A stretch of DNA of 64,000 nt, taken from the NCBI GenBank assembly GCA_007748055.1, contig CP036279.1, positions 2,852,001-2,916,000 of the forward strand. The letters are read 5' to 3'. Both the position numbers and the translations under genes were made by a program. Source of the stretch: Kolteria novifilia (GTDB lineage Bacteria > Planctomycetota > Planctomycetia > Kolteriales > Kolteriaceae). Shown in pieces: positions 55,646 to 64,000 of this stretch. The notes under the pieces are model-generated. The model searched no databases and was not told the DNA's origin. It worked only from the letters and a program-made list of their open reading frames with translations. Position 1 is the stretch's first letter, and each line of letters opens with the position of its first letter.

Positions 55646-55790
55646 GGCTCATTCCCTTGTTCGAGTGATCGGCTCGATGCGAATCTAACCAAAGGTACAC
55701 GATTCGGTCCAACTAGGCAAACGGATGCCGCCAATGTCGACATAATGTCCTGATTGGTTCGTTCAACCACCAAGAACTCTTGGGGGCCAC

Positions 55791-55809
55791 GCCCACGCTG
55801 GCCGTGGGC
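55791..55809 (-). terminator. hairpin between the VWA gene and the 500-aa protein
   Basis: A 7-bp stem (GCCCACG with CGTGGGC) with a CTGGC loop lies about 75 bp after the VWA stop. It may reduce or end transcription before the last gene. Confidence 0.45.
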
Positions 55810-55883
55810 ATGCGGAAGACACCTTCGACTCGGCAACATCCTGTACGAACGATGAACGACGCTTCATGAATCGAATTTGCCGG

Positions 55884-58439
55884 TCAGGACACGAGGACCA
55901 GCGACCAGTCAATCCGACGAAGGGCGACATCGACGAGAAAGAGCGACAACGCGGCGGTGATGAGATAGCTCCAAAGCGGAAACGCCCGCTTGGCGGTCGT
56001 CGTGGGTGTGGCGAAGACCTCCCCAGAGTCAATTTGGTGAATGCCGCCCGTGGCTCGGGCGATCGCTTCAAGCCGTTGCTCATCTGGGGGACGAAGCCGA
56101 AGTTCCTCGGGATAGCCGACGATCGTGCCGCGGGTCTGTTGATGGGCGAGGCTTCCGTCGCGGCGCTGGGTCAGTCGCAAGTGATAGGCTCCCGGCTGGT
56201 CGGTCTTGACGTGACCGACATAGCGACCCGGAGCGGTTTGCCGCATCGTCAGTTGCTCGTTGGCCAGATCCGGACGAATCACCGTCAGCTCGGTCTCGGC
56301 GCGATTGACAAATCGCCCAGCGGGATCGACCGCGTCCATCACCACTTTCGTGTGACCATCCTTGCGCGTGGTCTTGACGACGACCCCTTTCGAGTCGCTC
56401 TTTCTCATCGCGTGCCGAATGAGCTGAGCCCAAAACTTACCGAAGCCGGGCCAGGAGAGCCACTCCGCCGCCCAGCGACTCTTGGCGTCCGAGGTGAACG
56501 CGACGCTCATCCCAAGCCCGTAGCGCCACCACGCCAAGAGTGGATCGCCCGATTCGGTGGCGAGGATGAACTCGCTGGTCGGCTTCGGGCGGGTGACGAC
56601 GTAGCCGAGGAGAAAGGGGGCCGACTCGATGTCGACTTCCGACAGAACCGGCGTCGGTCGGATGACTTGAGGGATGAATGGTTCCTCGTTGATGGCGGAC
56701 TTGCTCGCGGTGACGGTCTCCTTCGCGAAGATCTGCGGGATCGATTGAGGATCGTTGGTGAAGTAGTATCGTCCTCGACCGGTCCGGGCGATGTCCTCGA
56801 GCAGCACCTCGTCACACCCATCGCCGACGCCGACGGTGGAGAGAGTGATCCGCTCCAGAGCCATCGTCTCGGCAAGACCGACGAAGTCACCGGGGGAGGA
56901 GATGCCATCGGTCATCACGATGACGTGCTTGAGTTTCGCGACGGTTTGACCGAGAGCGAGATAGGCTTCCTCCATCGCTGGATACATGGTCGTGCCACCG
57001 CCGGCCTCAATCGTGCTGATGCGTTCGAGGATGGTCGACTTGTCGGAAACGGGGCGGACGTCGACCACCCAGTAGCTCTGACCATCGAACGCGATGACGC
57101 CGATCTTGTCGCTCGGACCGAGAAGGTCGACGGCGGACTTGGCCGCCTCCTTGGCGAGCTCGATCTTCTGGCCGCCCATCGAGCCGGACTTGTCGATCAC
57201 CAGCACCATCGCGAGGCTCGGCTTCTCCTTCTCCTTCTCGAAGTCGCTGCGAACGGGGAGTACCTCCTCGAGGATCGACTTGTAGTAGCCACCCAATCCG
57301 AACGACTGATCGCCGCCGAGCATGATCAAGCCGCCGCCGAGGTCCTGCACGTAGGACCGTGCGACTTCCATCTGTTTCGCCGTCAGCGAGGTCGCGGGAA
57401 CGTTCGAAAGGATCAGCAGTTCGAAGTTCTGAAGATCGGCGAGGCTCTCGGGCATGCCGACGGGAGGACGCGTCTCGATCGCGATGTCCTCTTCCTCGAG
57501 AGCCCACGTCAAGTCGCGGATCTGGCTCGGCTCGCTCTCGATCAGAAGGACTCGCGGTTTGCCGGTCGTGAAGACAAGGCCAGAGTGGGTGTTGTTGTCG
57601 ACAAGCGTATCGTCGAAGCCGCTGATGCGGACGGTGAACTCCGCCAAGCGATTGCTGTCGATCGACTGGCGAAAGCGAAAGCGGTTGGCTCCCTTCTGGA
57701 TCTTGCGTCGTTCTCCCACGACCTTGATCGCGCCGTTGTAGACCTCGATGAGCCCTTCGTCGTCATGATTGGAATCGATGAGCACCTCGACGTGGAACGG
57801 CTCCCCTTGAGCGACTTGGGCCGGGACGTCGACGGAGGAGACTTGGACTTCCGGATCGCTTCGCGTTTCGAGCATGACGGTCGAGATGGGGACACCGCCA
57901 TGGAGAGCGGCCGTGAGCGAGTCGCCGGCGGTCTCGTTCCCATCCGAGAGCAGAACGATCCGGGGCACGTAGAAGGGGGGCATCGCGGCGGTCGCCACGG
58001 TGATGGCCTCGGCGATGTCGGTCCCTCGCTCGGGTGGAGCTTCCGTTTCGCCGATGCGCTCCGATCGGATGGCTCCCGGCCGCTGGCCGAAGGAGAGAAA
58101 CGCGACTCGGTTGGAGCCAGCCTCTTCGACTGCGCGATCGACGAACGCGGCGGCTTGTTCCCTTGAGGAGTCGGCGACGCTCAAGCTTTTGTCCAACACG
58201 AAAACGACGAAGAGTTCCCGCGTGGTGGTCAGTAGGGCGAGCCCCGAGAGAGAGAGAACCAACAGCGCGACGACCAGGCTTCGGACAACCAAGGACAGGC
58301 GGCGTTGCCAGCGAGGAAAGTCGACGAGGCTGTGACGGAAGGTGAGGTAAAGGATCGGCAACGCGACGAGCCCGAGCAACCACCATGGTCGCGTCAGTTC
58401 GAACTCGAACCCCGGATTGTCGAGCCAAGCTTCGGACAT
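55884..58439 (-). CDS. membrane VWA protein with GATase1-like segment
   Basis: This 851-residue protein has three N-terminal membrane segments and a terminal one, a first VWA-like domain (VFVLDKSLSVADS, 79-91), a GATase1-like segment (QDLGGGLIMLGGDQSFG, 365-381) and a second VWA domain with complete MIDAS (DKSGS, 416-420). The C-terminal part has an Ig-like fold and a final helix. It resembles the large BatA-linked VWA proteins. The ATG at 58439 leaves one base between it and the upstream gene. Confidence 0.85.
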   Translation of the reverse strand: MSEAWLDNPGFEFELTRPWWLLGLVALPILYLTFRHSLVDFPRWQRRLSLVVRSLVVALLVLSLSGLALLTTTRELFVVFVLDKSLSVADSSREQAAAFVDRAVEEAGSNRVAFLSFGQRPGAIRSERIGETEAPPERGTDIAEAITVATAAMPPFYVPRIVLLSDGNETAGDSLTAALHGGVPISTVMLETRSDPEVQVSSVDVPAQVAQGEPFHVEVLIDSNHDDEGLIEVYNGAIKVVGERRKIQKGANRFRFRQSIDSNRLAEFTVRISGFDDTLVDNNTHSGLVFTTGKPRVLLIESEPSQIRDLTWALEEEDIAIETRPPVGMPESLADLQNFELLILSNVPATSLTAKQMEVARSYVQDLGGGLIMLGGDQSFGLGGYYKSILEEVLPVRSDFEKEKEKPSLAMVLVIDKSGSMGGQKIELAKEAAKSAVDLLGPSDKIGVIAFDGQSYWVVDVRPVSDKSTILERISTIEAGGGTTMYPAMEEAYLALGQTVAKLKHVIVMTDGISSPGDFVGLAETMALERITLSTVGVGDGCDEVLLEDIARTGRGRYYFTNDPQSIPQIFAKETVTASKSAINEEPFIPQVIRPTPVLSEVDIESAPFLLGYVVTRPKPTSEFILATESGDPLLAWWRYGLGMSVAFTSDAKSRWAAEWLSWPGFGKFWAQLIRHAMRKSDSKGVVVKTTRKDGHTKVVMDAVDPAGRFVNRAETELTVIRPDLANEQLTMRQTAPGRYVGHVKTDQPGAYHLRLTQRRDGSLAHQQTRGTIVGYPEELRLRPPDEQRLEAIARATGGIHQIDSGEVFATPTTTAKRAFPLWSYLITAALSLFLVDVALRRIDWSLVLVS

Positions 58440-58440
58440 G

Positions 58441-60300
58441 TCATCCAATCCATCGGCGTTGATAGAGCCACCATTCCGCCGTCACCAGCAGCCACGCCAG
58501 GACGACCAAGTAGAACCAAAGCGGACGCCCGCCCCAACCGGCTCGGAGCAGGGCGGACTCGTCGAGCGAGGCTCGAGGGACGCGAAGATCGCTCTCGCGT
58601 TTGCTTGCCAGGTTGCAGGCGATCATCCGCGCGGGCTCGACCCGTTTCTCGTCCTCCGCGGACTCGATGCTCGAAGGGCGAACGGTCCAAATGCCCGCGT
58701 GGTCGAGCGGGCCGATGGTCGCTTTGCCGTCGGCGATGGACAACGCGAGTTCCTCGCCTCGTGGATCGACGAGGTTCCACGTGGCCGCCTCGGTCGAGGG
58801 AATCGGAATCTCCGTCAAGGAACCGGTGGTCAACGATTCGCGCAGCTCCCCTTGGTCGCCGGCGAACCAGTGGAGGGCGTTGGTCACCAGGATCGGAAAG
58901 GCGGTTCGGAGCGGCAGATCGCCCTTGTCGAGGTTGACGGTGAGGACGAGTGCCTTCCCCTCGTCGCCGCGGTCGAAGGTGAGATAGAGCGGATCGCCGG
59001 AGACCGACTCGACGAGAACATCCGCGTCAGTGAGCGGCTCGAGCCGCCGGGCTTCGGGCATGAGAACGTTGTTGAGACGAACGTGCCGGAGAAGGGGGGA
59101 GGAGCGTTCCTCCTTGACGACGATCGGGTTCGAAAGCGTCTCTCCAAGCGTCCAGAGGGGAGTCGACCCGCCCGGCTCGATCACGAGGACGTTTCCCGTA
59201 GGGAGCGTATTTCCCGCGTGACGGTGAAGGACGAGGACCGCGCCCGGAGGGACCGTCTCGGGAGGCCGCTCGGCGAGGCTTAGCCGGACGACTGGATGGG
59301 CCTCGAGCACTTTCTGAAGAAAGAGATTGTCCTTCGCGACGAGGAAGACCTCTTGCGGCGGACGGTCGGGCAGCACCGCATACGCTTGATTGTCGGGGGC
59401 GAAACGGTCGGTGTGGTTCAGTCGCGCGACGAGTCGGCCGCCCAGGGCGGAAGTCTTCTCAAAGACACGCGACCACGTTTCTCCCGGAGCGAGTGTCAAC
59501 GGCACGACGTCGACGATCTCCTCGTTGAGGTCGATCTCGAGACGGCAGGAGACCTCGCTTTCGCCGAGGTTGCTGACTTGGGTGAGGATCTCGTAGCCGA
59601 TAGGGTCGCCGAGACTCCGGCGAACCTGAAGCTGGGTGATGCCGACGTTGTCGGTCGCTTTACCTATCGAGACGAACTGGAGGTCTTCCGCGCCGATGAT
59701 CTCTTCGTCATCCTCGAAGCAGCCGTCACTCAAGAGGATGATCTCGCCTTGGTCGCGATCACCGATCAATCGGCGGGCCAACGTGACCGCCTCCGCGACG
59801 CGCGTGGGACCGTCGGTCGCTTCAATGTCGGCCAGAGCGCCCCGCAGTGTTCGCTGGTGACCCGTCAATCCGCAGGCCACGCGTGGGGCGGTGCCGGCGG
59901 TGATGATCGTCATTTCGTCTCGGTGGCGCAAAGCATCGATGATCCCCTGGCCGATCGTCTTCGCTTGGCCCAAACGGTCGGGCGCGACGTCGGTGGCGTT
60001 CATGCTCGCCGAGTTGTCGACGATCAGGGCGACGCGGCGCGCCGCGGTCGACTCCCAGGGAAAGTAGGGTTTGGTCAGCGCGAGCACGAGCAGGGCGAGA
60101 AACGCCAGTTGCACCAGCAGCGAAAGCAGGTGCCGAAGCTTCTGCCAAAGGGATCGCGGCTGGTGCTCGTCGAAGATCTGCTGCCAGAAGAGCACGGTCG
60201 AGACCGGCACGCGGCGCATGCGGATCTTCAGCACATAAAGGATGACGATGGGCAAGGCCAACGCGAGCCAGCCGAGCGCCGAGGGACTCGTCAGGTTCAT
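58441..60300 (-). CDS. BatA-like membrane protein with VWA domain
   Basis: This 619-residue protein has the BatA N-terminal segment (WLALALPIVILYVLKIRMRRVPVS split over the first helix, then LFWQQIF), a second helix, and a VWA domain with LIVDNSASM (92-100). The final residues carry one more helix (FYLVVLAWLLVTAEWWLY). Bat proteins act with MoxR ATPases, probably as membrane-bound chaperones or assembly factors. The ATG at 60300 is used; the stop is one base before the next start. Confidence 0.85.
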   Translation of the reverse strand: MNLTSPSALGWLALALPIVILYVLKIRMRRVPVSTVLFWQQIFDEHQPRSLWQKLRHLLSLLVQLAFLALLVLALTKPYFPWESTAARRVALIVDNSASMNATDVAPDRLGQAKTIGQGIIDALRHRDEMTIITAGTAPRVACGLTGHQRTLRGALADIEATDGPTRVAEAVTLARRLIGDRDQGEIILLSDGCFEDDEEIIGAEDLQFVSIGKATDNVGITQLQVRRSLGDPIGYEILTQVSNLGESEVSCRLEIDLNEEIVDVVPLTLAPGETWSRVFEKTSALGGRLVARLNHTDRFAPDNQAYAVLPDRPPQEVFLVAKDNLFLQKVLEAHPVVRLSLAERPPETVPPGAVLVLHRHAGNTLPTGNVLVIEPGGSTPLWTLGETLSNPIVVKEERSSPLLRHVRLNNVLMPEARRLEPLTDADVLVESVSGDPLYLTFDRGDEGKALVLTVNLDKGDLPLRTAFPILVTNALHWFAGDQGELRESLTTGSLTEIPIPSTEAATWNLVDPRGEELALSIADGKATIGPLDHAGIWTVRPSSIESAEDEKRVEPARMIACNLASKRESDLRVPRASLDESALLRAGWGGRPLWFYLVVLAWLLVTAEWWLYQRRWIG

Positions 60301-60325
60301 CGCCGCTGCTCCCACGATGACTGTT

Positions 60326-61204
60326 TCAACGGACCGCTCCCTGGGCACGCATCATGCGAAGGATCAAGTCGTCGAAGGGGACGTCGGCGGTCGAACGCGT
60401 GTGCCCGATGCCGTAACGGTGACTGTAGTCGTCGACGCCCTTCTGAAAGTCCTCGAAGAGCTGGCGATAGTGGCGCAGATTGGCTTCCGTCACCGTGACC
60501 TTGCGAACCGAGCCATTCTCGATGTCTTCCAATTCGACGTCGCCCAACATCGTCGGGTTCGCCTCGGTGTGATCGTGAAGCTGAAGCAGATGCGGTTCGT
60601 AGCCGTGGTGTCGTAGCAGGTCGATGCCGCCGGCGTAGCCCTTGGGATCGAAGAGATCGCTGATGACGATCGCGAGACCACGCCGCTGGGAGCGATGGAC
60701 GAATGAGCGAACGACGCCGCGCAGGTCGGTGTCGCGACCCCGAAGCTCAAGCCCTTCGAGAAAGGCCATCAAGGTCAGGATCCGGGCCTTGCCCCTCGCC
60801 AGCGGGAAGTCGTCGACGATCGTGTCGGCGAAGACCGTCAGCGCGATCCGGTCGAGGTCCGCCAGCGCGATGTAGGCGAGGGCCGCGGCGAGTCGTCGGG
60901 CGAGATCGAACTTCGGGGGATTTCCGAATCCCATGCTCTTCGACGCGTCGAGCAGGAGGTAGACGTGGAGATCCTCCTCTTGCTGGAAACGCTTCAGGAG
61001 CAACTCGTCGTGCCGGGCGAAGACGTTCCAGTCGAGGTGACGAAAGTCGTCGCCCGGTGCGTAGTCGCGATGGTCGGAGAACTCGATGCCGCCCCCGTGC
61101 TGCATCGTCCGACGTTGCGCGAGGAGCTGGCCACGAAACGTCCGTCGCGAGACGAGCGAGAGGTACTCGAGTTTCCGCAGGAAGTCCGAACCGAAGAGTG
61201 CCAC
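60326..61204 (-). CDS. DUF58 protein, MoxR partner
   Basis: This 292-residue protein has DFRHLDWNVFARHDE (53-67), the DUF58 signature, and a VWA-like motif LLLDASKSMGF (83-93). DUF58 proteins are constant partners of MoxR ATPases. GTG start at 61204; the gap to the next gene is 25 bp. Confidence 0.9.
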   Translation of the reverse strand: MALFGSDFLRKLEYLSLVSRRTFRGQLLAQRRTMQHGGGIEFSDHRDYAPGDDFRHLDWNVFARHDELLLKRFQQEEDLHVYLLLDASKSMGFGNPPKFDLARRLAAALAYIALADLDRIALTVFADTIVDDFPLARGKARILTLMAFLEGLELRGRDTDLRGVVRSFVHRSQRRGLAIVISDLFDPKGYAGGIDLLRHHGYEPHLLQLHDHTEANPTMLGDVELEDIENGSVRKVTVTEANLRHYRQLFEDFQKGVDDYSHRYGIGHTRSTADVPFDDLILRMMRAQGAVR

Positions 61205-61243
61205 GGTCGATTCACTCCTTTGCGTGCCAAGCTTCGGGCCACG

Positions 61244-62248
61244 CTACACCGCCGCCGGCGCCGAGAGAGATTGGATGACATCCTCGACGACGTCGTCGAC
61301 ATTGATACTCTCGGCTTGACCCTCGAAATTGAGAATGAGCCGATGGCGAAGGATCGGTTTGGCCATCTCGTCGAGATCCTCTCGCGCGACGTGATAGCGG
61401 TGATCGAGAATGGCGCGGATCTTGGCGGAGAGAATCAGCGACTGCGCGCCGCGCGGACTGGAACCGTAGCGAACGAAGCGCTTGACGAGCGGGGAGGCGA
61501 GTTCGTGCTCCGGGTGCGTCGCCAGGACGATGTTCACCCCGTGCCGACGGATCTCCTGGGCGATTGGAATCTCCCGCGAGACGTGACGCATGCGGAGGAT
61601 CTCCTCGCCCTGCAGGACCGCCTCGGCCTTGGTTTCGGTGACCTCCGTGGTTCGGTCGAGGATCTCCTCGATCTCGTCGGCGCTTGGGAATTCCACGATC
61701 AACTTGGCGAGGAAACGATCGAGCTGGGCCTCGGGAAGGGGATAGGTTCCTTCCATCTCCAGTGGGTTCTGGGTCGCCATGACGAAGAAGGGTTCCGGCA
61801 AGCGGTAGGTCTGACCCGCGATGGTGACCGAGTGCTCTTGCATCGCTTCGAGCAGCGCGGACTGAGTCTTGGGGGTCGCTCGATTGATTTCATCGGCGAG
61901 AAGGACGTTGGCGAAGATCGGCCCTTTCTGAAACTCGAAACGACGCTGACCCTCGGGCGTTTCCAGAACGACGTTGGTGCCGATGAGATCGGCGGGCATC
62001 AAGTCGGGCGTGAATTGGATGCGTTGAAACTGGAGGTGCAGGGCATCGGCGAGCGTCCGAACCAGGAGGGTCTTGCCAAGTCCCGGAACCCCCTCGAGCA
62101 GCACGTGTCCACCGGCGATCAGTGCCAGCAACGTCCCCTCGACGATCTCCTCCTGTCCGACGATCACCTTGGCGACCTCGGAGCGGAGCGTCTCGAATTC
62201 GCGCCGAAACTTGTCGAGGTGTCCCTTGGTTTCCTCGGCTTCGTCCAT
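61244..62248 (-). CDS. MoxR-family AAA+ ATPase
   Basis: This 334-residue ATPase has Walker A GVPGLGKT (53-60), Walker B LLADE (116-120), a sensor region (FFVMATQNPLEMEGTYPLPEAQLDRFL) and the MoxR C-terminal lid. It works with VWA proteins to remodel or assemble complexes. The start at 62248 has GAGGAGGGG just before it. It leads the operon and is divergent from the TPR gene. The upstream extension is not supported. Confidence 0.9.
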   Translation of the reverse strand: MDEAEETKGHLDKFRREFETLRSEVAKVIVGQEEIVEGTLLALIAGGHVLLEGVPGLGKTLLVRTLADALHLQFQRIQFTPDLMPADLIGTNVVLETPEGQRRFEFQKGPIFANVLLADEINRATPKTQSALLEAMQEHSVTIAGQTYRLPEPFFVMATQNPLEMEGTYPLPEAQLDRFLAKLIVEFPSADEIEEILDRTTEVTETKAEAVLQGEEILRMRHVSREIPIAQEIRRHGVNIVLATHPEHELASPLVKRFVRYGSSPRGAQSLILSAKIRAILDHRYHVAREDLDEMAKPILRHRLILNFEGQAESINVDDVVEDVIQSLSAPAAV

Positions 62249-62653
62249 GGACTGCCCCTCCTCGGGAACGCGGGATTGTTGTCTCGATGGCGAAAGGCTG
62301 ACAGCGATGGGAACTCCGCGATGCTGGCGATCATTCCGGGCCGCGTTCGGCGAACGATCCAGCGCTCCGATGTTCCGATTGAGGGACGAAGTGTGTGGAT
62401 AACGACCTCGCTCCCGCATCCTCCGACTGAAGATTAGACTCCGCTGCTGGCGACTTGCTACACCAAAGATGCCAAGCTTGGGGCGGGTCGTCCAGGACTA
62501 GCCGAAGATTTTCTCCTCCGGACTTTTTTCTGGCGGCCTTGCATCGAATTGTGCAGATTGCCAGAAGTGGTGTCCCATCACCAAGCCTTTCCGGCGAACT
62601 TGTTCGATATAGCCGTTCGAGTCTCGTCACCCCCGAAGAGGAGTTGTCTCGTC

Positions 62654-64000
62654 ATGGCAAGACGAATGGTGTTTGGCTGGTTGCTGCTCGGGGTGGTCGG
62701 GCTATCGACGTCCCTTCGCGCCGAGGAGGAACCGACGGCGGAGCAAGTGCGGCAGCATCGTATCGCGGAACGCTTCGAGCAACTCCTCGAGAGGAACCCC
62801 CGCCGTGGCGCCGCGCTCGATCGACTCTACGACCACCACGTCGATCAAGGAACCCTCGACCAGTTCGTCGAGGGCTATCGGCAACGCGTCGCGAGTGATC
62901 CGGCCGACGGGACGGGATGGATGCTGCTCGGTTTGATCGAGACGCGGCGGGGCGACGACGCCGGTGCGATCAAAGCCTACCGGCAGGCTCGCGACCTTCT
63001 TCCCGACAACGCGCTGGCCCCTTATTACCTCGGGCAGATGCTGGTGCTGACCGGTCAGGGGGATCTCGCCGCCAAGGCGTTCGAGGAGTCGATCGACCGA
63101 AAGCCGAAACGCCCCGACATGGTCGATGTCTTTCAAGCTCTCGGACGAGTTCATCAGCGGGCGCACCGCCACGAGCAGGCGCTTGAGGTGTGGAATCGCT
63201 TGGAAGAACGTTTTCCCGGGGACCGACGGGTTCAAGAGCGGATCGCCACGATCTTGTCGGAGGAAGGCGAGCACGAGGGAGCGCTGCAGCGCTACGAGAA
63301 GCTCGTTGAGCAGACCGACGACCGCTATCAGAAGATGACGTTCGCGATCCAAGCCGCCGACTTGACGCTGCGTCTCGGAAAGCGCGACGAAGCGCTCACG
63401 CGATTCGAGAAGCTGCTCGGCGACCTCAATCCGAAGAGCTGGGTTTACCGCGATGTTCGGCGACGCATCGATCAGGCCTTCCTGCGCAACGATGACTTGG
63501 ATGGCCTGACTCGCTACTACGCCGAATGGATCGAGGACCATCCCGATGACATTGACGCGATGGTTCGTCTCGCGAAAACGCTGGCGAACCTCGGGCGCGT
63601 TGCCGAGTCCCGCGACTGGTTCGCCAAGGCGGTGGAGAAAGCCCCTTCCGATACACGCCTGCGACGCTCGCTGATCGACCAACTCCTCCACGAGAAGAAG
63701 ATCAAGGAGGCGCTGGCCCACTTCGAAGCGCTCAACGAGATCGAGCCGAACGATCCCGACCTTCTGCGCGAGTGGGGAGGCATCATCCTTGATGACGAGT
63801 CGCGTTCCAAGAGGGAGCGTGAAGCCGCCGTGGCCAAGCTTTGGCACGGACTCGTCGAGGCTCGCCCCGACGATGCGGTCATCTCGGCCCAGGTCGCGGA
63901 TCTCTTCCGACAGGCGAAGATGCGCGGGGACGCCGTCAAGCTTTACCGACGGGCGATCGAGTTGGCTCCCGCGGCGCCGCAGTATCGAGAGTACCTCGGC
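62654..64000 (+). CDS. secreted TPR-repeat protein, 3' end outside window
   Basis: The frame is open from the ATG at 62654 to the window edge (449 codons). A signal peptide (FGWLLLGVVGLSTSLRA) is followed by TPR-like repeats, with GWMLLGLIETRRGDDAGAIKAYRQA, APYYLGQMLVLTGQGDLAAKAFEE and later YEKLVEQ-type units. It would be periplasmic or surface-exposed, a scaffold for protein assembly. It faces away from the MoxR operon; a joint role with it is only inferred. The C-terminal part is not visible. Confidence 0.8.
   Translation, partial: MARRMVFGWLLLGVVGLSTSLRAEEEPTAEQVRQHRIAERFEQLLERNPRRGAALDRLYDHHVDQGTLDQFVEGYRQRVASDPADGTGWMLLGLIETRRGDDAGAIKAYRQARDLLPDNALAPYYLGQMLVLTGQGDLAAKAFEESIDRKPKRPDMVDVFQALGRVHQRAHRHEQALEVWNRLEERFPGDRRVQERIATILSEEGEHEGALQRYEKLVEQTDDRYQKMTFAIQAADLTLRLGKRDEALTRFEKLLGDLNPKSWVYRDVRRRIDQAFLRNDDLDGLTRYYAEWIEDHPDDIDAMVRLAKTLANLGRVAESRDWFAKAVEKAPSDTRLRRSLIDQLLHEKKIKEALAHFEALNEIEPNDPDLLREWGGIILDDESRSKREREAAVAKLWHGLVEARPDDAVISAQVADLFRQAKMRGDAVKLYRRAIELAPAAPQYREYLG

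Noticed and set aside
55866-58166. 766-residue ORF opposite the VWA gene
   Set aside because: Antisense of a gene with recognised MIDAS and membrane segments.
62600-62640. GTTCGAGTC as a tRNA T-arm
   Set aside because: No acceptor or anticodon arms could be folded around it.

Overview
The window looks like chromosome from a planctomycete (Planctomycetota) with high-GC coding DNA. The evidence is a DUF1559 prepilin-like protein, a large YTV-type cysteine-rich wall protein, a protein kinase with a C-terminal DUF4384-like domain, several surface proteins with a LEPR-like motif near the N-terminus, small NPYxPP membrane proteins, and a MoxR/DUF58/VWA gene block. The order or genus cannot be fixed from this sequence. 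No rRNA, tRNA, CRISPR array, prophage or conventional insertion sequence was recognised.

Layout. 1-2959: the end of an operon with a HemN-like radical SAM protein, a chorismate-lyase-like protein and a FAD-dependent halogenase-like enzyme, perhaps the edge of a halogenated phenolic or aryl-polyene cluster. 2993-4862: a 221-bp tandem repeat family bracketing a GxxExxY (PD-(D/E)XK-like) gene. 4982-6732: a DUF3311/sodium-solute symporter pair. 6819-8185: three small membrane proteins, one with an in-frame stop. 8276-10489: an (alpha/alpha)6-barrel glycoside hydrolase. 11024-12817: the YTV wall protein with a strong terminator. 13448-24697: an HTTM protein and its partner, a lipoprotein, a periplasmic LolA-like protein, an Hcp fragment, an NmrA-like reductase, a prepilin-like protein with a small lipoprotein, a membrane-anchored PQQ-type propeller, an SGNH hydrolase and a rhodanese. 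24883-27288: the Ser/Thr kinase. 27408-29703: a modular palindromic repeat array, split by an HNH endonuclease and a small partner gene. 30928-36081: an orphan MraZ, RecQ, an unknown protein and a response regulator. 36866-51718: four large surface proteins (trypsin-like, FG-GAP-like, two beta-helix) ending in related GDWNGDG modules, interrupted by TspO and DUF1223 genes. 52898-54103: a glycosyltransferase. 54143-62248: a MoxR-DUF58-VWA-VWA operon plus a cysteine-containing membrane protein. 62654-64000: the start of a TPR protein.

Non-coding structure stands out. There are at least three interspersed repeat families: the 221-bp ACCACAGAGG family; a roughly 165-bp MITE-like element with terminal inverted repeats, present as three copies and a remnant, one of which supplies the recQ stop codon; and the CCCCGGTTGA palindrome family built from 55-bp modules. 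The most interesting candidates are the shared C-terminal module of the surface proteins, the MITE-like family, the repeat arrays enclosing nuclease-like genes, and the possible halogenated phenolic cluster running off the left edge.
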